Source: CADEFX01 sp050260355 (GTDB lineage Bacteria > Pseudomonadota > Alphaproteobacteria > Rhizobiales > Hyphomicrobiaceae). Taken from it: a stretch of 64,000 nucleotides of DNA. Every line of letters begins with the position of its first letter. Positions within the stretch are counted from its first letter, which is position 1. Positions 51,750 to 60,777 of the stretch are shown here, in pieces. Under the pieces are notes generated by a model that did no database searches, was not told the DNA's origin, and was given only the letters and a program-made list of their open reading frames with translations. The stretch is taken from NCBI GenBank assembly GCA_050260355.1, contig JBLNBZ010000069.1:1-64000 (forward strand), in the 5' to 3' direction. The translations under genes and the position numbers were made by a program.

Positions 51750-52550
51750 TCACCTGCGGATTGCCGGCGTTTCGATCGGCAGTCCTTCCGCGCGCCAGGC
51801 GAGATAGAGCTCGAGGGCGAGATACTCGGGCGCACCATGCTCCCGCAGCTCCGCGCGGACGCCGAAGTTGCAGGCGCGCAGCCGCCGATCCAGGGAGCCG
51901 GCCGACTGCCACTCGAGCCGATAGATCGGGAAGCCGGTGGGTTGCCCCTGGCTGATGGTGTCGCCCCTCAAGCGGTGGCCCCAGCTCTGGTCGTGGCACT
52001 GGCTGCAGGAGAGGTTCAGCTGCCCCTGGCGCGTATTGAAGAGCTCGCGGCCCTTTTCGAAGTATGGTCGCGCCGGTCCGTCAATCGTGACCTTGATCGG
52101 CAGTCCGCGGGATTGATAGGCGACATAGGCCGTAGCGCCGAGCAGGTCCTGCGACTCCCACGGCATCGCTGGCGCGCCCTGCCGCTCGGTGCGGCACTGG
52201 TTGATCTTGAGCTCGAGGTTCTGGAGCTTGCCGGTCAGCGGATCGACGCGTGGATAGTGCGTCGCGACGCCCTTCATGCTGGCCTCGGCGTCGCCATGGC
52301 ATGTGGCGCACGACTTGCCTTCACTGCCTGCTGGCGTTCTCCAGAGCTTCTCTCCCTCGGCAACCCAGAGCATCCCTGGGTTGGCGCCCTCGTCCTCCTG
52401 CTGCGCCTTGAGGTCAGGGGAGAGGAAGGTGGTGCCGGACCGTTTGTCTTCGGGCTTGATGGGCGGGGCCTGGCTCCGCGCCTGCACAGCACACAGCACA
52501 AGCAATGCGGTCAGAACGATTGCCAAGCCGGCTGTGGCAGGCGCACGCAT
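51750..52550 (-). CDS. soxA: Sulfur oxidation diheme cytochrome c SoxA
   Basis: The 266-residue protein has a signal peptide (1-27) and two c-type haem motifs, CATCH at 81-85 and CSQCH at 182-186. Cys227 in RLRACNFGVRAE is the axial cysteine that carries the persulfide in SoxAX enzymes. Cys119 in the INQCRTERQGAPAM region is also conserved. SoxAX couples thiosulfate to SoxY. The ATG at 52550 overlaps the soxZ stop by one base. It is the last gene of the operon and differs from the sarcosine oxidase soxA at 19.6 kb. Confidence 0.9.
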   Translation of the reverse strand: MRAPATAGLAIVLTALLVLCAVQARSQAPPIKPEDKRSGTTFLSPDLKAQQEDEGANPGMLWVAEGEKLWRTPAGSEGKSCATCHGDAEASMKGVATHYPRVDPLTGKLQNLELKINQCRTERQGAPAMPWESQDLLGATAYVAYQSRGLPIKVTIDGPARPYFEKGRELFNTRQGQLNLSCSQCHDQSWGHRLRGDTISQGQPTGFPIYRLEWQSAGSLDRRLRACNFGVRAELREHGAPEYLALELYLAWRAEGLPIETPAIRR

Positions 52551-52870
52551 CAAACGACCTTGATTGCGACCTTCTCGGTGTACGTGGCGCCGCTATCGTC
52601 GGTCCAGGCGAACGTCATCTCGCCGGACGTGGTCGCAACCGTCGTGAACGCGACATAGGGGTTGGCCGACACGCCAGGAAACAGGTCGGCGCTGAAGATC
52701 TCCTCGCTGTCGTAGCGCACGACAAGACGGTTGAGGATGTCGCGCGGGATGGGCCGGCCCTCGCTGTCCCGGCGATAGCCCGTTTCCATGTCGTGGGTGA
52801 TGAGGGTCTTGATCTCGAAGATCTCGCCCTTCTTGACCTGGCGCGGCACGACAATGCGAGCGGTTGGCAT
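52550..52870 (-). CDS. soxZ: Sulfur carrier complex subunit SoxZ
   Basis: The 106-residue protein is a full-length SoxZ: ARIVVPRQVKKGEIFEIKTLITHDMETGYRRD, then RDILNRLVVRYDSEEIFSADL and a closing TEKVAIKVV. It has an immunoglobulin-like fold without a signal peptide and travels with SoxY. It follows soxY by 12 bp and overlaps soxA by one base. Confidence 0.92.
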   Translation of the reverse strand: MPTARIVVPRQVKKGEIFEIKTLITHDMETGYRRDSEGRPIPRDILNRLVVRYDSEEIFSADLFPGVSANPYVAFTTVATTSGEMTFAWTDDSGATYTEKVAIKVV

Positions 52871-52882
52871 CCTGAGGCTCCT

Positions 52883-53383
52883 TCAGCCCCCGTCGAGGCA
52901 GGCGGCAAGCGTCACCACGATGTTGGCCTCGCCGGACCAATGGCTGCCATCGCTCATGCTCGCGACGGCGACGATCCGCTGCGAGGCGGCAAGGCGGATG
53001 TTGGTGGCAACCTGCGCCCGGCCGGAGCGTGGTCCAAGGTGGAAGCGGATGACGGTGGCGATCGGGTTCTTCTCCGAAAACACGGTAATCGTCTTGACGT
53101 GGTCCTCGGCCGTCATGGGGCTGTCGACCGAGACCTGAATGCGGACCGATTGGCCGTTCTCGGCGAGCTGCGGAGCCTCGAGCTTGACGCGGCCCGGCTT
53201 GGGCTCGGACTCCCCAACGGCCTGGCTGATGGCTTCCGCCATGCTTTCGGACGTCGCGCCCGCCGGAGACGACAACAGCATCGGCAGGAGAGCGGTGCTC
53301 GCGGCGCCGGCAATGACCTCGCGACGGCTGATCGGGCTCGCAGCCGCATCGTGCCTTGTGGCGCCGCCAGTTCCTTTTCTCAT
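52883..53383 (-). CDS. soxY: Sulfur carrier protein SoxY (variant C-terminus)
   Basis: The 166-residue protein has a Tat-type signal (SRREVIAGAAS with the twin Arg at 20-21) and a SoxY domain. Its C-terminus is TLAACLDGG with Cys162, whereas the classic swinging arm is GGCGG. The sulfur-carrying Cys is present but its neighbourhood is altered and two residues follow before the Gly pair. Its start overlaps the soxX stop by four bases. Confidence 0.88.
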   Translation of the reverse strand: MRKGTGGATRHDAAASPISRREVIAGAASTALLPMLLSSPAGATSESMAEAISQAVGESEPKPGRVKLEAPQLAENGQSVRIQVSVDSPMTAEDHVKTITVFSEKNPIATVIRFHLGPRSGRAQVATNIRLAASQRIVAVASMSDGSHWSGEANIVVTLAACLDGG

Positions 53384-53850
53384 CGCGTCAAGCTCGCAAG
53401 ATATGCGACGACATCCTCGATCTCCGTGGCCGTCAACACCGGCTTGCCCTGGTACTGCCGCGCCACGCGGTAGAGACCATCGACGCGATAGTACGGCGGC
53501 ATCAGCGTTGCCGGATTGAGCCGGCTTTCGTCAACGACCCGAAGCCTGATCTGGCCCGGTGTCAGACGCCCGCCCACCTGGCTCAAGTCTGGCCCCAGGT
53601 CGCCCTGGGATGGCTCGGGCTCCGGCACCTTGTGGCAGGCAAGGCAATTGCCGGCCTCCCTGCCGACCACGATCTTGCGCCCGCGCTCGGCATCGCCAGT
53701 GCGGCCCGACAGCGGCTCGGGAATCGCGTCACCGACGATGTTGTACGGCACCAGCGCCGAGGCCGGCTCGGCCGTCGATGCTGGTCCCGGCGTGCTTGTC
53801 GCGATTGCCGCCGCCGACAGAACGGCGGCAATCTCCCACCGACTCGTCAA
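53380..53850 (-). CDS. soxX: Sulfur oxidation cytochrome c SoxX
   Basis: The 156-residue protein has an N-terminal export signal, one CLACH haem site at 69-73 and an axial Met117 in TLMPPYYRVDG. It forms the SoxAX heterodimer with SoxA. The start is TTG 53850, overlapping the stop of the molybdopterin subunit gene (TTGA), since the upstream frame is antisense. This overlap is unusual for a Sox operon and shows that the two functions are translated together. Confidence 0.85.
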   Translation of the reverse strand: MTSRWEIAAVLSAAAIATSTPGPASTAEPASALVPYNIVGDAIPEPLSGRTGDAERGRKIVVGREAGNCLACHKVPEPEPSQGDLGPDLSQVGGRLTPGQIRLRVVDESRLNPATLMPPYYRVDGLYRVARQYQGKPVLTATEIEDVVAYLASLTR

Positions 53851-56021
53851 GTGAGCTTCGCGTGCTTCAGCGGCAGCGTGCGCACACGCTTGCCGGTCGC
53901 GGCGAAGATCGCATTGAGCACGGCTGGCGCTGCCACGGCGATGGTCGGCTCGCCGATGCCGCCCCAGAAGCCGCCTGACGGCACGAGGACCGTCTCCACC
54001 TTCGGCATCTCGGCCAGCATCATCGACTCGAACGAGTCGAAATTCTCCTCGACGATGCGGCCATCCTTGACCGTGTTCTCCTGGTAAAGCGCGGCGCCGA
54101 GCCCATAGACAACCGAGCCTTCCACCTGTGCCGCAATCTGATCTGGATTGACGGCGATGCCGCAGTCTACCGCGACGACCAGACGGTGGACCTTCAGCTT
54201 GCCTTGCTCGACGGAGACCTCGGCGACCGCCGCACAATGGCTGCCGAAGCCCGTGTTCTGACAGATGCCTCTGAAGACGCCGGCGGGTGGCGGTGTGGTC
54301 CATCCCGCTTTCTCGGCAGCAGCATTGAGGACATTGAGCTGCTTAGGATGGCTGCGCATCATGGCGCGGCGGAAGTCGAGAGGATCCTTGCCGGCGGCGT
54401 GCGCCACCTCGTCGATGAAGGACTCCATGAATATGGCGTTCTGGTTGTGATTGACGCCGCGCCAGAAGCCGATCGGGACGTGTGTCGCTCGCAAGGCGTG
54501 ATCGATCAGCAGGTTCGGGATCGAATACGCGAACTCGTCGGCAAGCAGGCCCTGGAAGTGGAGCCTGTCGACACCGCCTTCGAGGCGTTGCGGGAAGAGC
54601 TGGTGCAGGATCGACGGTCCCGAGAGCCGCATGTGAAGCCCGACCAGGTTGCCTTTGTCGTCGAGACCGGCGGACAACTTGCACTGCGACACCGGGCGGT
54701 AGAAGCCGTGCGTCATGTCCTCCTCGCGCGACCAGACCAGCTTGATCGGCACGTCGGGAATCTGCTTGGCAATCAGAACCGCCTGCTTGACGAAGTCATG
54801 AAACGCGCCACGGCGCCCGAAGCCGCCACCGAGGTGGAACTTGTAGACCTCGCACTTGGACTGCGGTAGGCCCGACGCCTCGGATGCCGCAGCCAGCGCC
54901 GCGTCTGCGCTCTGCGTCGACACCCACACCTCGCACCGATCGGCCGTGATCTTGGCCGTGCAGTTCATGGGCTCCATCGTCGCGTGGTTGACGTAAGGCG
55001 AGCTGTAGACGGCCTCGACCTTCTTCGCTGCGCCGGCGATGGTGCCGGCCGCGTCGCCGATCTTCTGGCCGATGGCGGCTTCAGGGGCGTCGAGCCCCTC
55101 CTTCAGCCGCTCCGCGATGCTGGCGCTCGAGACACTGGCGTTGGGGCCTTCATCCCAGTCGATGGGTAGCGCATCGAGAGCCTTCTTGGCCTGCCACCAG
55201 GTGTCGCCGACGACGGCCACTGCCGACTCGCCGACCTTCACGACGTGGCGAACGCCGGGCATGCCCTTGACCTTGGCCTCGTCATAGCTCTTCACCTTGC
55301 CGCCAAAGACAGGGCAGTCCTTGATGGCCGCGTTGAGCATGCCGGGCAGCTTGAGGTCGATGGCGTAGATCTGCTTGCCGTTGATCTTGTCGGGCGTGTC
55401 GAGCCGCTTCATCGACTGGCCGGCAATCTTCCAGGTCTTGGGATCCTTGAGCTTGATCTCCTTGGGATCGGGCGGCTGCAACTTGGCCGCAGCGGCGGCG
55501 ACCTTGCCGTAGGTCGTCGTGCGCTTGCTGCCGGTGTGCGTGATCACGCCATTGGCGACAGCAAGCTCGGCGACGGGCACCTTCCATTGGTCGGCGGCGG
55601 CTTGCAGCAGCATCTGCCGCGCGGCGGCGCCACCCTTGCGCACATACTCTTGCGAAGTGCGGATGCCACGGCTGCCGCCGGTCGACATGTCGCCCCATAC
55701 GCGGTTGCGCGCGAGGTTCTGCCCTGGCGTCGGGTATTCGGTCGTGACCTTCTTCCAGTCGCACTCGAGCTCCTCGGCGACGAGCTGAGCCAGGCCGGTC
55801 AAGGTGCCCTGCCCCATCTCGGAGCGGGCGATGCGTATGACCACGGTGTCGTTGGGCTTGATGTAGACCCAGGCGTTGACCTCGGAGCCTGCCTTCGACG
55901 CGGCTTTCTGGGCGGCGGCCTCATCCAGGCCGAAGGGAACGTGGAATCCCAGTGCAAGCCCGCCGGTCGCGGCGGAGCCGACGAGGAATGTGCGGCGATC
56001 GAGCCTGATATTCTTCGACAT
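53847..56021 (-). CDS. Molybdopterin-binding large subunit, isoquinoline 1-oxidoreductase beta (IorB) type
   Basis: The 724-residue protein has a Tat signal (RRTFLVGSAATGG), a duplicated molybdopterin-binding fold (about 50-200 and 260-724) and HLGGGFGRR. It also has the catalytic Glu in WGGIGEPTIAVAAPAV near the C-terminus. It matches xanthine-oxidase-family IorB enzymes, periplasmic and single large subunit plus a 2Fe-2S subunit, which pass electrons to cytochrome c. GGAG lies upstream of ATG 56021. The substrate is unknown (aldehyde or N-heterocycle). It couples to soxX by overlap. Confidence 0.85.
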   Translation of the reverse strand: MSKNIRLDRRTFLVGSAATGGLALGFHVPFGLDEAAAQKAASKAGSEVNAWVYIKPNDTVVIRIARSEMGQGTLTGLAQLVAEELECDWKKVTTEYPTPGQNLARNRVWGDMSTGGSRGIRTSQEYVRKGGAAARQMLLQAAADQWKVPVAELAVANGVITHTGSKRTTTYGKVAAAAAKLQPPDPKEIKLKDPKTWKIAGQSMKRLDTPDKINGKQIYAIDLKLPGMLNAAIKDCPVFGGKVKSYDEAKVKGMPGVRHVVKVGESAVAVVGDTWWQAKKALDALPIDWDEGPNASVSSASIAERLKEGLDAPEAAIGQKIGDAAGTIAGAAKKVEAVYSSPYVNHATMEPMNCTAKITADRCEVWVSTQSADAALAAASEASGLPQSKCEVYKFHLGGGFGRRGAFHDFVKQAVLIAKQIPDVPIKLVWSREEDMTHGFYRPVSQCKLSAGLDDKGNLVGLHMRLSGPSILHQLFPQRLEGGVDRLHFQGLLADEFAYSIPNLLIDHALRATHVPIGFWRGVNHNQNAIFMESFIDEVAHAAGKDPLDFRRAMMRSHPKQLNVLNAAAEKAGWTTPPPAGVFRGICQNTGFGSHCAAVAEVSVEQGKLKVHRLVVAVDCGIAVNPDQIAAQVEGSVVYGLGAALYQENTVKDGRIVEENFDSFESMMLAEMPKVETVLVPSGGFWGGIGEPTIAVAAPAVLNAIFAATGKRVRTLPLKHAKLT

Positions 56022-56035
56022 GACGAAGCTCCACT

Positions 56036-56518
56036 TCAAATCTTCTTGCCATCCGCTGCGGCGCTGCTGTTGCCGGCAGCCAAGTGGATCGCGGCGCGAA
56101 TGCGCTGGTAGGTGCCGCAGCGGCAGATGTTGGTCATTGCCTCATCGATGTCCGCGTCGGTGGGCTTCGGCTTCTGCTTCAAGAGCGCCGCGGCGGTCAT
56201 GATCTGGCCGGACTGGCAGTATCCGCACTGCGGCACGTCGAGCGCCGCCCAGGCCCGCTGGATGGGATGCGAGCTGTTGGGCGAAAGCCCCTCGATGGTG
56301 ACGATCTTGTCGGTGGCCTTGATGCTCGAGAGGGGAATCGAGCAGGAGCGCTGAGCCTCGCCATTGATGTGCACCGTGCAAGCGCCGCACTGGGCGATGC
56401 CGCAGCCGTACTTGGTGCCGGTCAGCCCGACGTGCTCCCGTAGCACCCAAAGTAGCGGCGTATCGCCGTCCTCGACCTTCACATTGATCGTTTTGCCGTT
56501 GACGTTGAGTTTGGGCAT
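56036..56518 (-). CDS. 2Fe-2S subunit of molybdenum hydroxylase (IorA type)
   Basis: The 160-residue protein carries the plant-type 2Fe-2S site (GTKYGCGIAQCGACTVHINGE ... SC) and the second all-helical cluster motif CGYCQSGQ ... CRCGTYQRIR. It passes electrons from the molybdenum site. ATG 56518 is chosen since the longer frame lacks the family start (PKLNVNGKTINV). It precedes the large subunit gene by 14 bp. Confidence 0.9.
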   Translation of the reverse strand: MPKLNVNGKTINVKVEDGDTPLLWVLREHVGLTGTKYGCGIAQCGACTVHINGEAQRSCSIPLSSIKATDKIVTIEGLSPNSSHPIQRAWAALDVPQCGYCQSGQIMTAAALLKQKPKPTDADIDEAMTNICRCGTYQRIRAAIHLAAGNSSAAADGKKI

Positions 56519-56760
56519 GGGAAGGTGTCCTCCCTCTAGGGGCCGCGCCTGGGTACCGCGATCTTGCGACCGCTCCGATGATCCTGGGTTGCGGATACCG
56601 GGACGATGCGTAGAAGCTACGACAGCGAGCCGGCATACGTAGTTCACATTTGCGCGCGCTGAGCTCTGCCCGGAGCCTCTCATAAGGGAGCGGCCGAGGT
56701 GTGCGCTGCGACTACCCGTCGGTCCGAGCCGCGAGCAAGCCGAAAGTCAGCGCCGGCCGA

Positions 56761-58395
56761 TCAGCCGCGCACCCGGGATCGCACGAAGAACCTCCAGGGA
56801 TCGGGGAACGTCCCCACGGGAATCTCGATGACCGCGGGCTCGTTCGCCTTGATCGCCTCCGACATGGCTTTGCGCAGCGACGCGGGGTTCTTGGCGCGCA
56901 CCGAGCGCAGCCCGAAGCTTTCGCCGAGCTTGACGAAATCCGGGTTGGTGAGGTCGCTCGCGACAACGCGGCCCTCGTAGTTGTCCTGCTGGATGCGGCG
57001 GACGTTGCCGTATGCGTCATCGGTGAAGACGAGCGCGACGACGGGGATGCGGTGTTTTGCTGCGGTCGCGAGCTCCTGAACGCCGAACATGAAGCCGCCG
57101 TCGCCGGACACCGAGATCACGGCGCGGTCCGGCATTGCCACCTTGGCGCCGAGCGCCGTGGGCAGGCCCCAGCCGAGCGTGCCCTGGTAGCCGGTGGTGA
57201 GGTAGGTGCGGGGTCCATATACAGGATAGAGAAGCCGGCTCGCGTAGCTGATCTGTGTCAGTTCCTCCACCAGGATGCCATCCTCCGGCACCTCGGCGCG
57301 AATGGCGTCGATCCATGCCTTCTGCGGGGCGAGCGGTGCAAGCTCCTCCGCAAGCGCAGCCTTCAAGGCCTGCATTTCGCCCTCACGGCTGTCACGCTTG
57401 CCAGCGTGCTTGCCCAGTCGCTGCAGGAGCGAACGCAGGCCCTCGGCGGCATCGGCGACGATGGCAACGTCGGGTTTCTTGATGCGGCCGATGCGAGACG
57501 GGTCGATATCGAGGTGGATGATCTTGAGGCGGTCGTCCGTGCCCCAGTCGAGCTGCTGCTGCAGCCTGGTTCCGATACCGAGCACGACATCGGCGCCTTT
57601 CCAGAGCTTGTACCCGGTCGCGATGCGATGGCTCAGATAGTGACGATGGTCGAGCACGCCGAGGCCCGTGCGGTAGGCAACCACGGGAGCCTGCAGCATC
57701 TCCGCCAGCGCCTTCACCTCGGCGCTCGCATCCTGGGCCCCGCCACCGACGACGATGATCGGCTGCTTGGCCTTGGCCAGCAGCTTGGCCGCAGCCTCGA
57801 CGGCATCCTCGTCGATCGGCGGCGTCTCGCGCTTGGCGGGCTCGTCATCGAATGGCACCTCGGCGCTCTTGCGCCACATGTTCCAGCCGCACTCGATACC
57901 GACCGGTTGCGGAATTCCGCTGCGCAGCTGTCGAAAGGCCTCCCGGATCTTGGGGCCTGCATCCTCGGGGCCGTCGATGTGCGCCGCCCATTTGGTCAAC
58001 GTTCTCATGATGCCGAGCTGATCCGGGATCTCGTGCAGGAAGCCGATGCCCTTGCCGATGTGCTGCTCGTAGATCTGGCCGCTGATCGCGAGCACGGGGG
58101 CGCCCAGTGACTGGGCTGTGGCAAGCGGCGTGGTCGTGTTGAGAAAGCCGGGCCCGGGCACGACGCAATAGGCCTGTGGCTTGCCCGACGCCAGGGCGGC
58201 GCCGAGGGCCATGTAGGCGGTCGCCTGCTCGTGGCGTGTGTGCACCGGCCGCAAGCCGCCGGTTCTAACGAGGGCATCGAAAAAGTCGTCGTTCTGCACG
58301 CCGGGCAGGCAGTAGACGGTGTCCATGCCGTTGGCCAGCATGGTCTTGATGACGATCTCGGCGCAGTTGAGCTTGGAGAGATTGCTTGCCGTCAT
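56761..58395 (-). CDS. Thiamine diphosphate-dependent enzyme (acetolactate-synthase-like)
   Basis: The 544-residue protein has the three-domain layout of ThDP enzymes: an N-terminal domain with the catalytic Glu in HEQATAYMALG, a central NAD-like domain, and a C-terminal ThDP site GDGGFMFGVQELATAAKHRIP. It resembles IlvB or oxalyl-CoA-like lyases more than pyruvate oxidase. ATG 58395 is preferred, as the upstream 27 codons are not family-like. No regulatory subunit gene is nearby, so classic acetohydroxyacid synthase is unlikely. Confidence 0.83.
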   Translation of the reverse strand: MTASNLSKLNCAEIVIKTMLANGMDTVYCLPGVQNDDFFDALVRTGGLRPVHTRHEQATAYMALGAALASGKPQAYCVVPGPGFLNTTTPLATAQSLGAPVLAISGQIYEQHIGKGIGFLHEIPDQLGIMRTLTKWAAHIDGPEDAGPKIREAFRQLRSGIPQPVGIECGWNMWRKSAEVPFDDEPAKRETPPIDEDAVEAAAKLLAKAKQPIIVVGGGAQDASAEVKALAEMLQAPVVAYRTGLGVLDHRHYLSHRIATGYKLWKGADVVLGIGTRLQQQLDWGTDDRLKIIHLDIDPSRIGRIKKPDVAIVADAAEGLRSLLQRLGKHAGKRDSREGEMQALKAALAEELAPLAPQKAWIDAIRAEVPEDGILVEELTQISYASRLLYPVYGPRTYLTTGYQGTLGWGLPTALGAKVAMPDRAVISVSGDGGFMFGVQELATAAKHRIPVVALVFTDDAYGNVRRIQQDNYEGRVVASDLTNPDFVKLGESFGLRSVRAKNPASLRKAMSEAIKANEPAVIEIPVGTFPDPWRFFVRSRVRG

Positions 58396-58605
58396 TGTTC
58401 GGGCGGCTCCCTGTCGGTCCGTGAGGCCAGTCGGTGTTGCAGCTCGCCCTACCCGGCGAGTGCTGACCCTGGCCAACCCTTAACACGTAAGCGCGGCCGG
58501 TGGCATTCCCGCAACGCGGCTGACGGCCGCTCGGACCTAGGTATGGCACCGTCTACGGACATGGCCCGCCGTCGGCGGTGTCCACCGTAAAGCCGCAGCG
58601 AGCGG

Positions 58606-59865
58606 TTACGGGCCTGCGACTGAGACGCCTTCGTGCTGCTCGGCAAGCACGGCGGGTACGTCGCTCACGCGCTGGCCTGCCAACAGGCCCTCATACAGGG
58701 CTTCATAGCGGTCGACGCACGTCTGCAGGTTGAAGAGATTTTCGACACGACGCCTGCCGGCCGCGCCGAGCATCGCCGCCCACGCGCGGTTCGATGCCAC
58801 CTTGACGATTGCTTCAGCGAGGGCGTGCGGCCGACAGGGCGGGACGATTAATCCGTTGTGCCTATCGACCACGGCCTCCGAGTTGCCTCCGACGTCGGTG
58901 ACGACGACGGGCAGGCCCACGGCCATGAGCTCGAGCAGCGCGTTGGAGAAGCCTTCCTCCATGCTGGCCAGTACGCCCATGTCCGAGGCTTGCAGGATCT
59001 CCGCAACATCGCTGCGCTCGCCGAGGAGCAGCACGTTGCTCGCGATGCCGAGCCTGGCCGCCTGGGCCTTGACGTCGGCGAGGCATCCATCGTCACGGCC
59101 GACGCAAACGAGCGTCCAGGGAGCGGGCAGGCGAGGCGCTGCACGGCTCACGGCATCGAGGATGTCGGAATGGCGCTTACGGGGAACGAGGTTTGCCACC
59201 ACGCTGATGACGAACGCATCGGCCGCGATGCCCAGCGATTTGCGGACCTGGCGCTGGTCGATTTGCCTGCCGAAACGGTCCAGAGCGACGCCGTTATAAA
59301 TGAGGCCTACGCGCGACGGGTCGCAGCCCTCCTCGAGCAGCTCGTCGACGACGCGTTTGGAGTTGCCAAGTATGGCGGTCATGTGCGGGTGCAGATGCTC
59401 CTCAATCCATCGTACGCCCGGCCACTGGCTCTGATAAAGATTGAGGCTGCGCCGGCTCATGATCCGGATCGGGATTCGCCGCAGCAACGCCAGGGGCGCG
59501 CCGAGCATATACGGCTCGGGCAAGAAGAAGTGCACGATCTCCGGTCGCAGCCGCCGCATGACACGAAGCAGGCGCGCACTGGCCAGCGCAGCATACGCGA
59601 GGCGGAGACCTCTGCCGGTCGTCCCGGGGGTTGCCTCGATAGGCGGGCCGATCACCTCGACGCCGCCGCGGCGCACGGTATCCGCAAAGGCTCCGAGACG
59701 ATTGGTGCAATAGACCGACACGGGCCAGCCGCGACGGGCGAGCGCCGGCATAATGGTGGAGAGATGCCTTTCCGCGCCACCGAAGTCGAGACAGAGCGTG
59801 ACGAACAGGATGGGCTTCTTCAACCGGGCAGCACCTTCGATTTGCCGGTGGCCGCACCACCGCAT
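58606..59865 (-). CDS. Glycosyltransferase family 4 protein
   Basis: The protein (419 residues from ATG 59865) is a GT-B fold glycosyltransferase: LKKPILFVTLCLDFGGAERHL at the N-terminal domain and the C-terminal ASMEEGFSNALLELMAVGLPVVVTDVGGN with the EGFSNALLE nucleotide-sugar motif. It probably builds a surface polysaccharide or glycolipid. A TTG at 59823 with GAAGG upstream is an alternative start that begins exactly at LKKPILF. No other glycan genes are adjacent. Confidence 0.8.
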   Translation of the reverse strand: MRWCGHRQIEGAARLKKPILFVTLCLDFGGAERHLSTIMPALARRGWPVSVYCTNRLGAFADTVRRGGVEVIGPPIEATPGTTGRGLRLAYAALASARLLRVMRRLRPEIVHFFLPEPYMLGAPLALLRRIPIRIMSRRSLNLYQSQWPGVRWIEEHLHPHMTAILGNSKRVVDELLEEGCDPSRVGLIYNGVALDRFGRQIDQRQVRKSLGIAADAFVISVVANLVPRKRHSDILDAVSRAAPRLPAPWTLVCVGRDDGCLADVKAQAARLGIASNVLLLGERSDVAEILQASDMGVLASMEEGFSNALLELMAVGLPVVVTDVGGNSEAVVDRHNGLIVPPCRPHALAEAIVKVASNRAWAAMLGAAGRRRVENLFNLQTCVDRYEALYEGLLAGQRVSDVPAVLAEQHEGVSVAGP

Positions 59866-60000
59866 CCTGACCGCATCCTGAAGAGGAGTCCTATGCCACG
59901 ATGCGAACGTAAATGTGGCGGCGACAAATGAGCGTCGCCGCGCAACAGTCGATTTCTTCAACGGAAAAAATGAAGCTCGAACCGTAGGAGACGGTGCCGC

Positions 60001-60777
60001 CTAAAGCGGCAGCTCGCATGCGACCCAGCGGCGGAGGAACTGATCGAGCCAATTTCTGACGACGGGGCCGTAGATGAGGTGCTCGCTCAGATGGTCGTGC
60101 CTCGGCCGTGCACCCTTCATCAAGAGGCGAATCGGGTTCGAGCCCGACCACCGATTGACCTGAGCAAAGGTAATCTCAGGATGGAACTGTATGCCGACTG
60201 CGGTTGGGCCGAAGCTCATGGCCTGATTCGGGAACGGTCCGTCTGCGACGGCGAGCAGACGGCCTCCATGCGGGATCTGAAATCCCTCGCGATGCCACTC
60301 GTAGACATACGACGGTAGCGCGCCGAGGGCGCCAGCGTCCTCGTGGGCACGAATGGGGTGGTAGCCGATCTCAACGCAGCCGTGCCGGCAGTGATCCACG
60401 CGCGCGCCCAGATAACGGGCGAGCATTTGTGCGCCAAGGCAGATGCCGAGGAAGGGCTTCTTCTCTCGCAGCGCGACACCGATCCATTCGATCTCACGCT
60501 TAACGAAGCCATCGCAGTCATTGGCACTCTGCGGGCCGCCAAAGATCACAGCTCCGCAGTGATGTTCCAGAGTCTCGGGAAGCGGATCGTCGAAGCAATG
60601 CCGGCGGATGTCGAGCGCGTAACCGTTGCGCAGGAACCATTGACCGACGTGACCGGGATTGGAGTGACGCTGGTGCAGCACGATCAGAACGGGCTTTTTG
60701 GCCTGCGTGCGAGGCGTCCCGCACCAATCCATCAGATCGCCGGACAGGGCTTCCCGAGTGCCCCGCGCCTCAAGCAT
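60001..60777 (-). CDS. Class I glutamine amidotransferase-like protein
   Basis: The 258-residue protein has the GATase nucleophile Cys in GICLGAQ and His-Glu in QFHPEITF, completing the Cys-His-Glu triad. It resembles stand-alone GMP-synthase-like amidotransferases (HQRHSNPGHVGQW start). ATG 60777 has GGGAG upstream and overlaps the SDR stop by 8 bp. Its donor partner is unknown. Confidence 0.8.
   Translation of the reverse strand: MLEARGTREALSGDLMDWCGTPRTQAKKPVLIVLHQRHSNPGHVGQWFLRNGYALDIRRHCFDDPLPETLEHHCGAVIFGGPQSANDCDGFVKREIEWIGVALREKKPFLGICLGAQMLARYLGARVDHCRHGCVEIGYHPIRAHEDAGALGALPSYVYEWHREGFQIPHGGRLLAVADGPFPNQAMSFGPTAVGIQFHPEITFAQVNRWSGSNPIRLLMKGARPRHDHLSEHLIYGPVVRNWLDQFLRRWVACELPL

Noticed and set aside
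50468..51955. 495-codon frame antisense to the solute-binding protein gene
   Set aside because: The minus strand has a signal peptide, family motifs and a good ribosome-binding site; the plus-strand frame has none.
56701..58110. 469-codon frame antisense to the ThDP enzyme gene
   Set aside because: This is a shadow of the ThDP enzyme with no protein-like motif.
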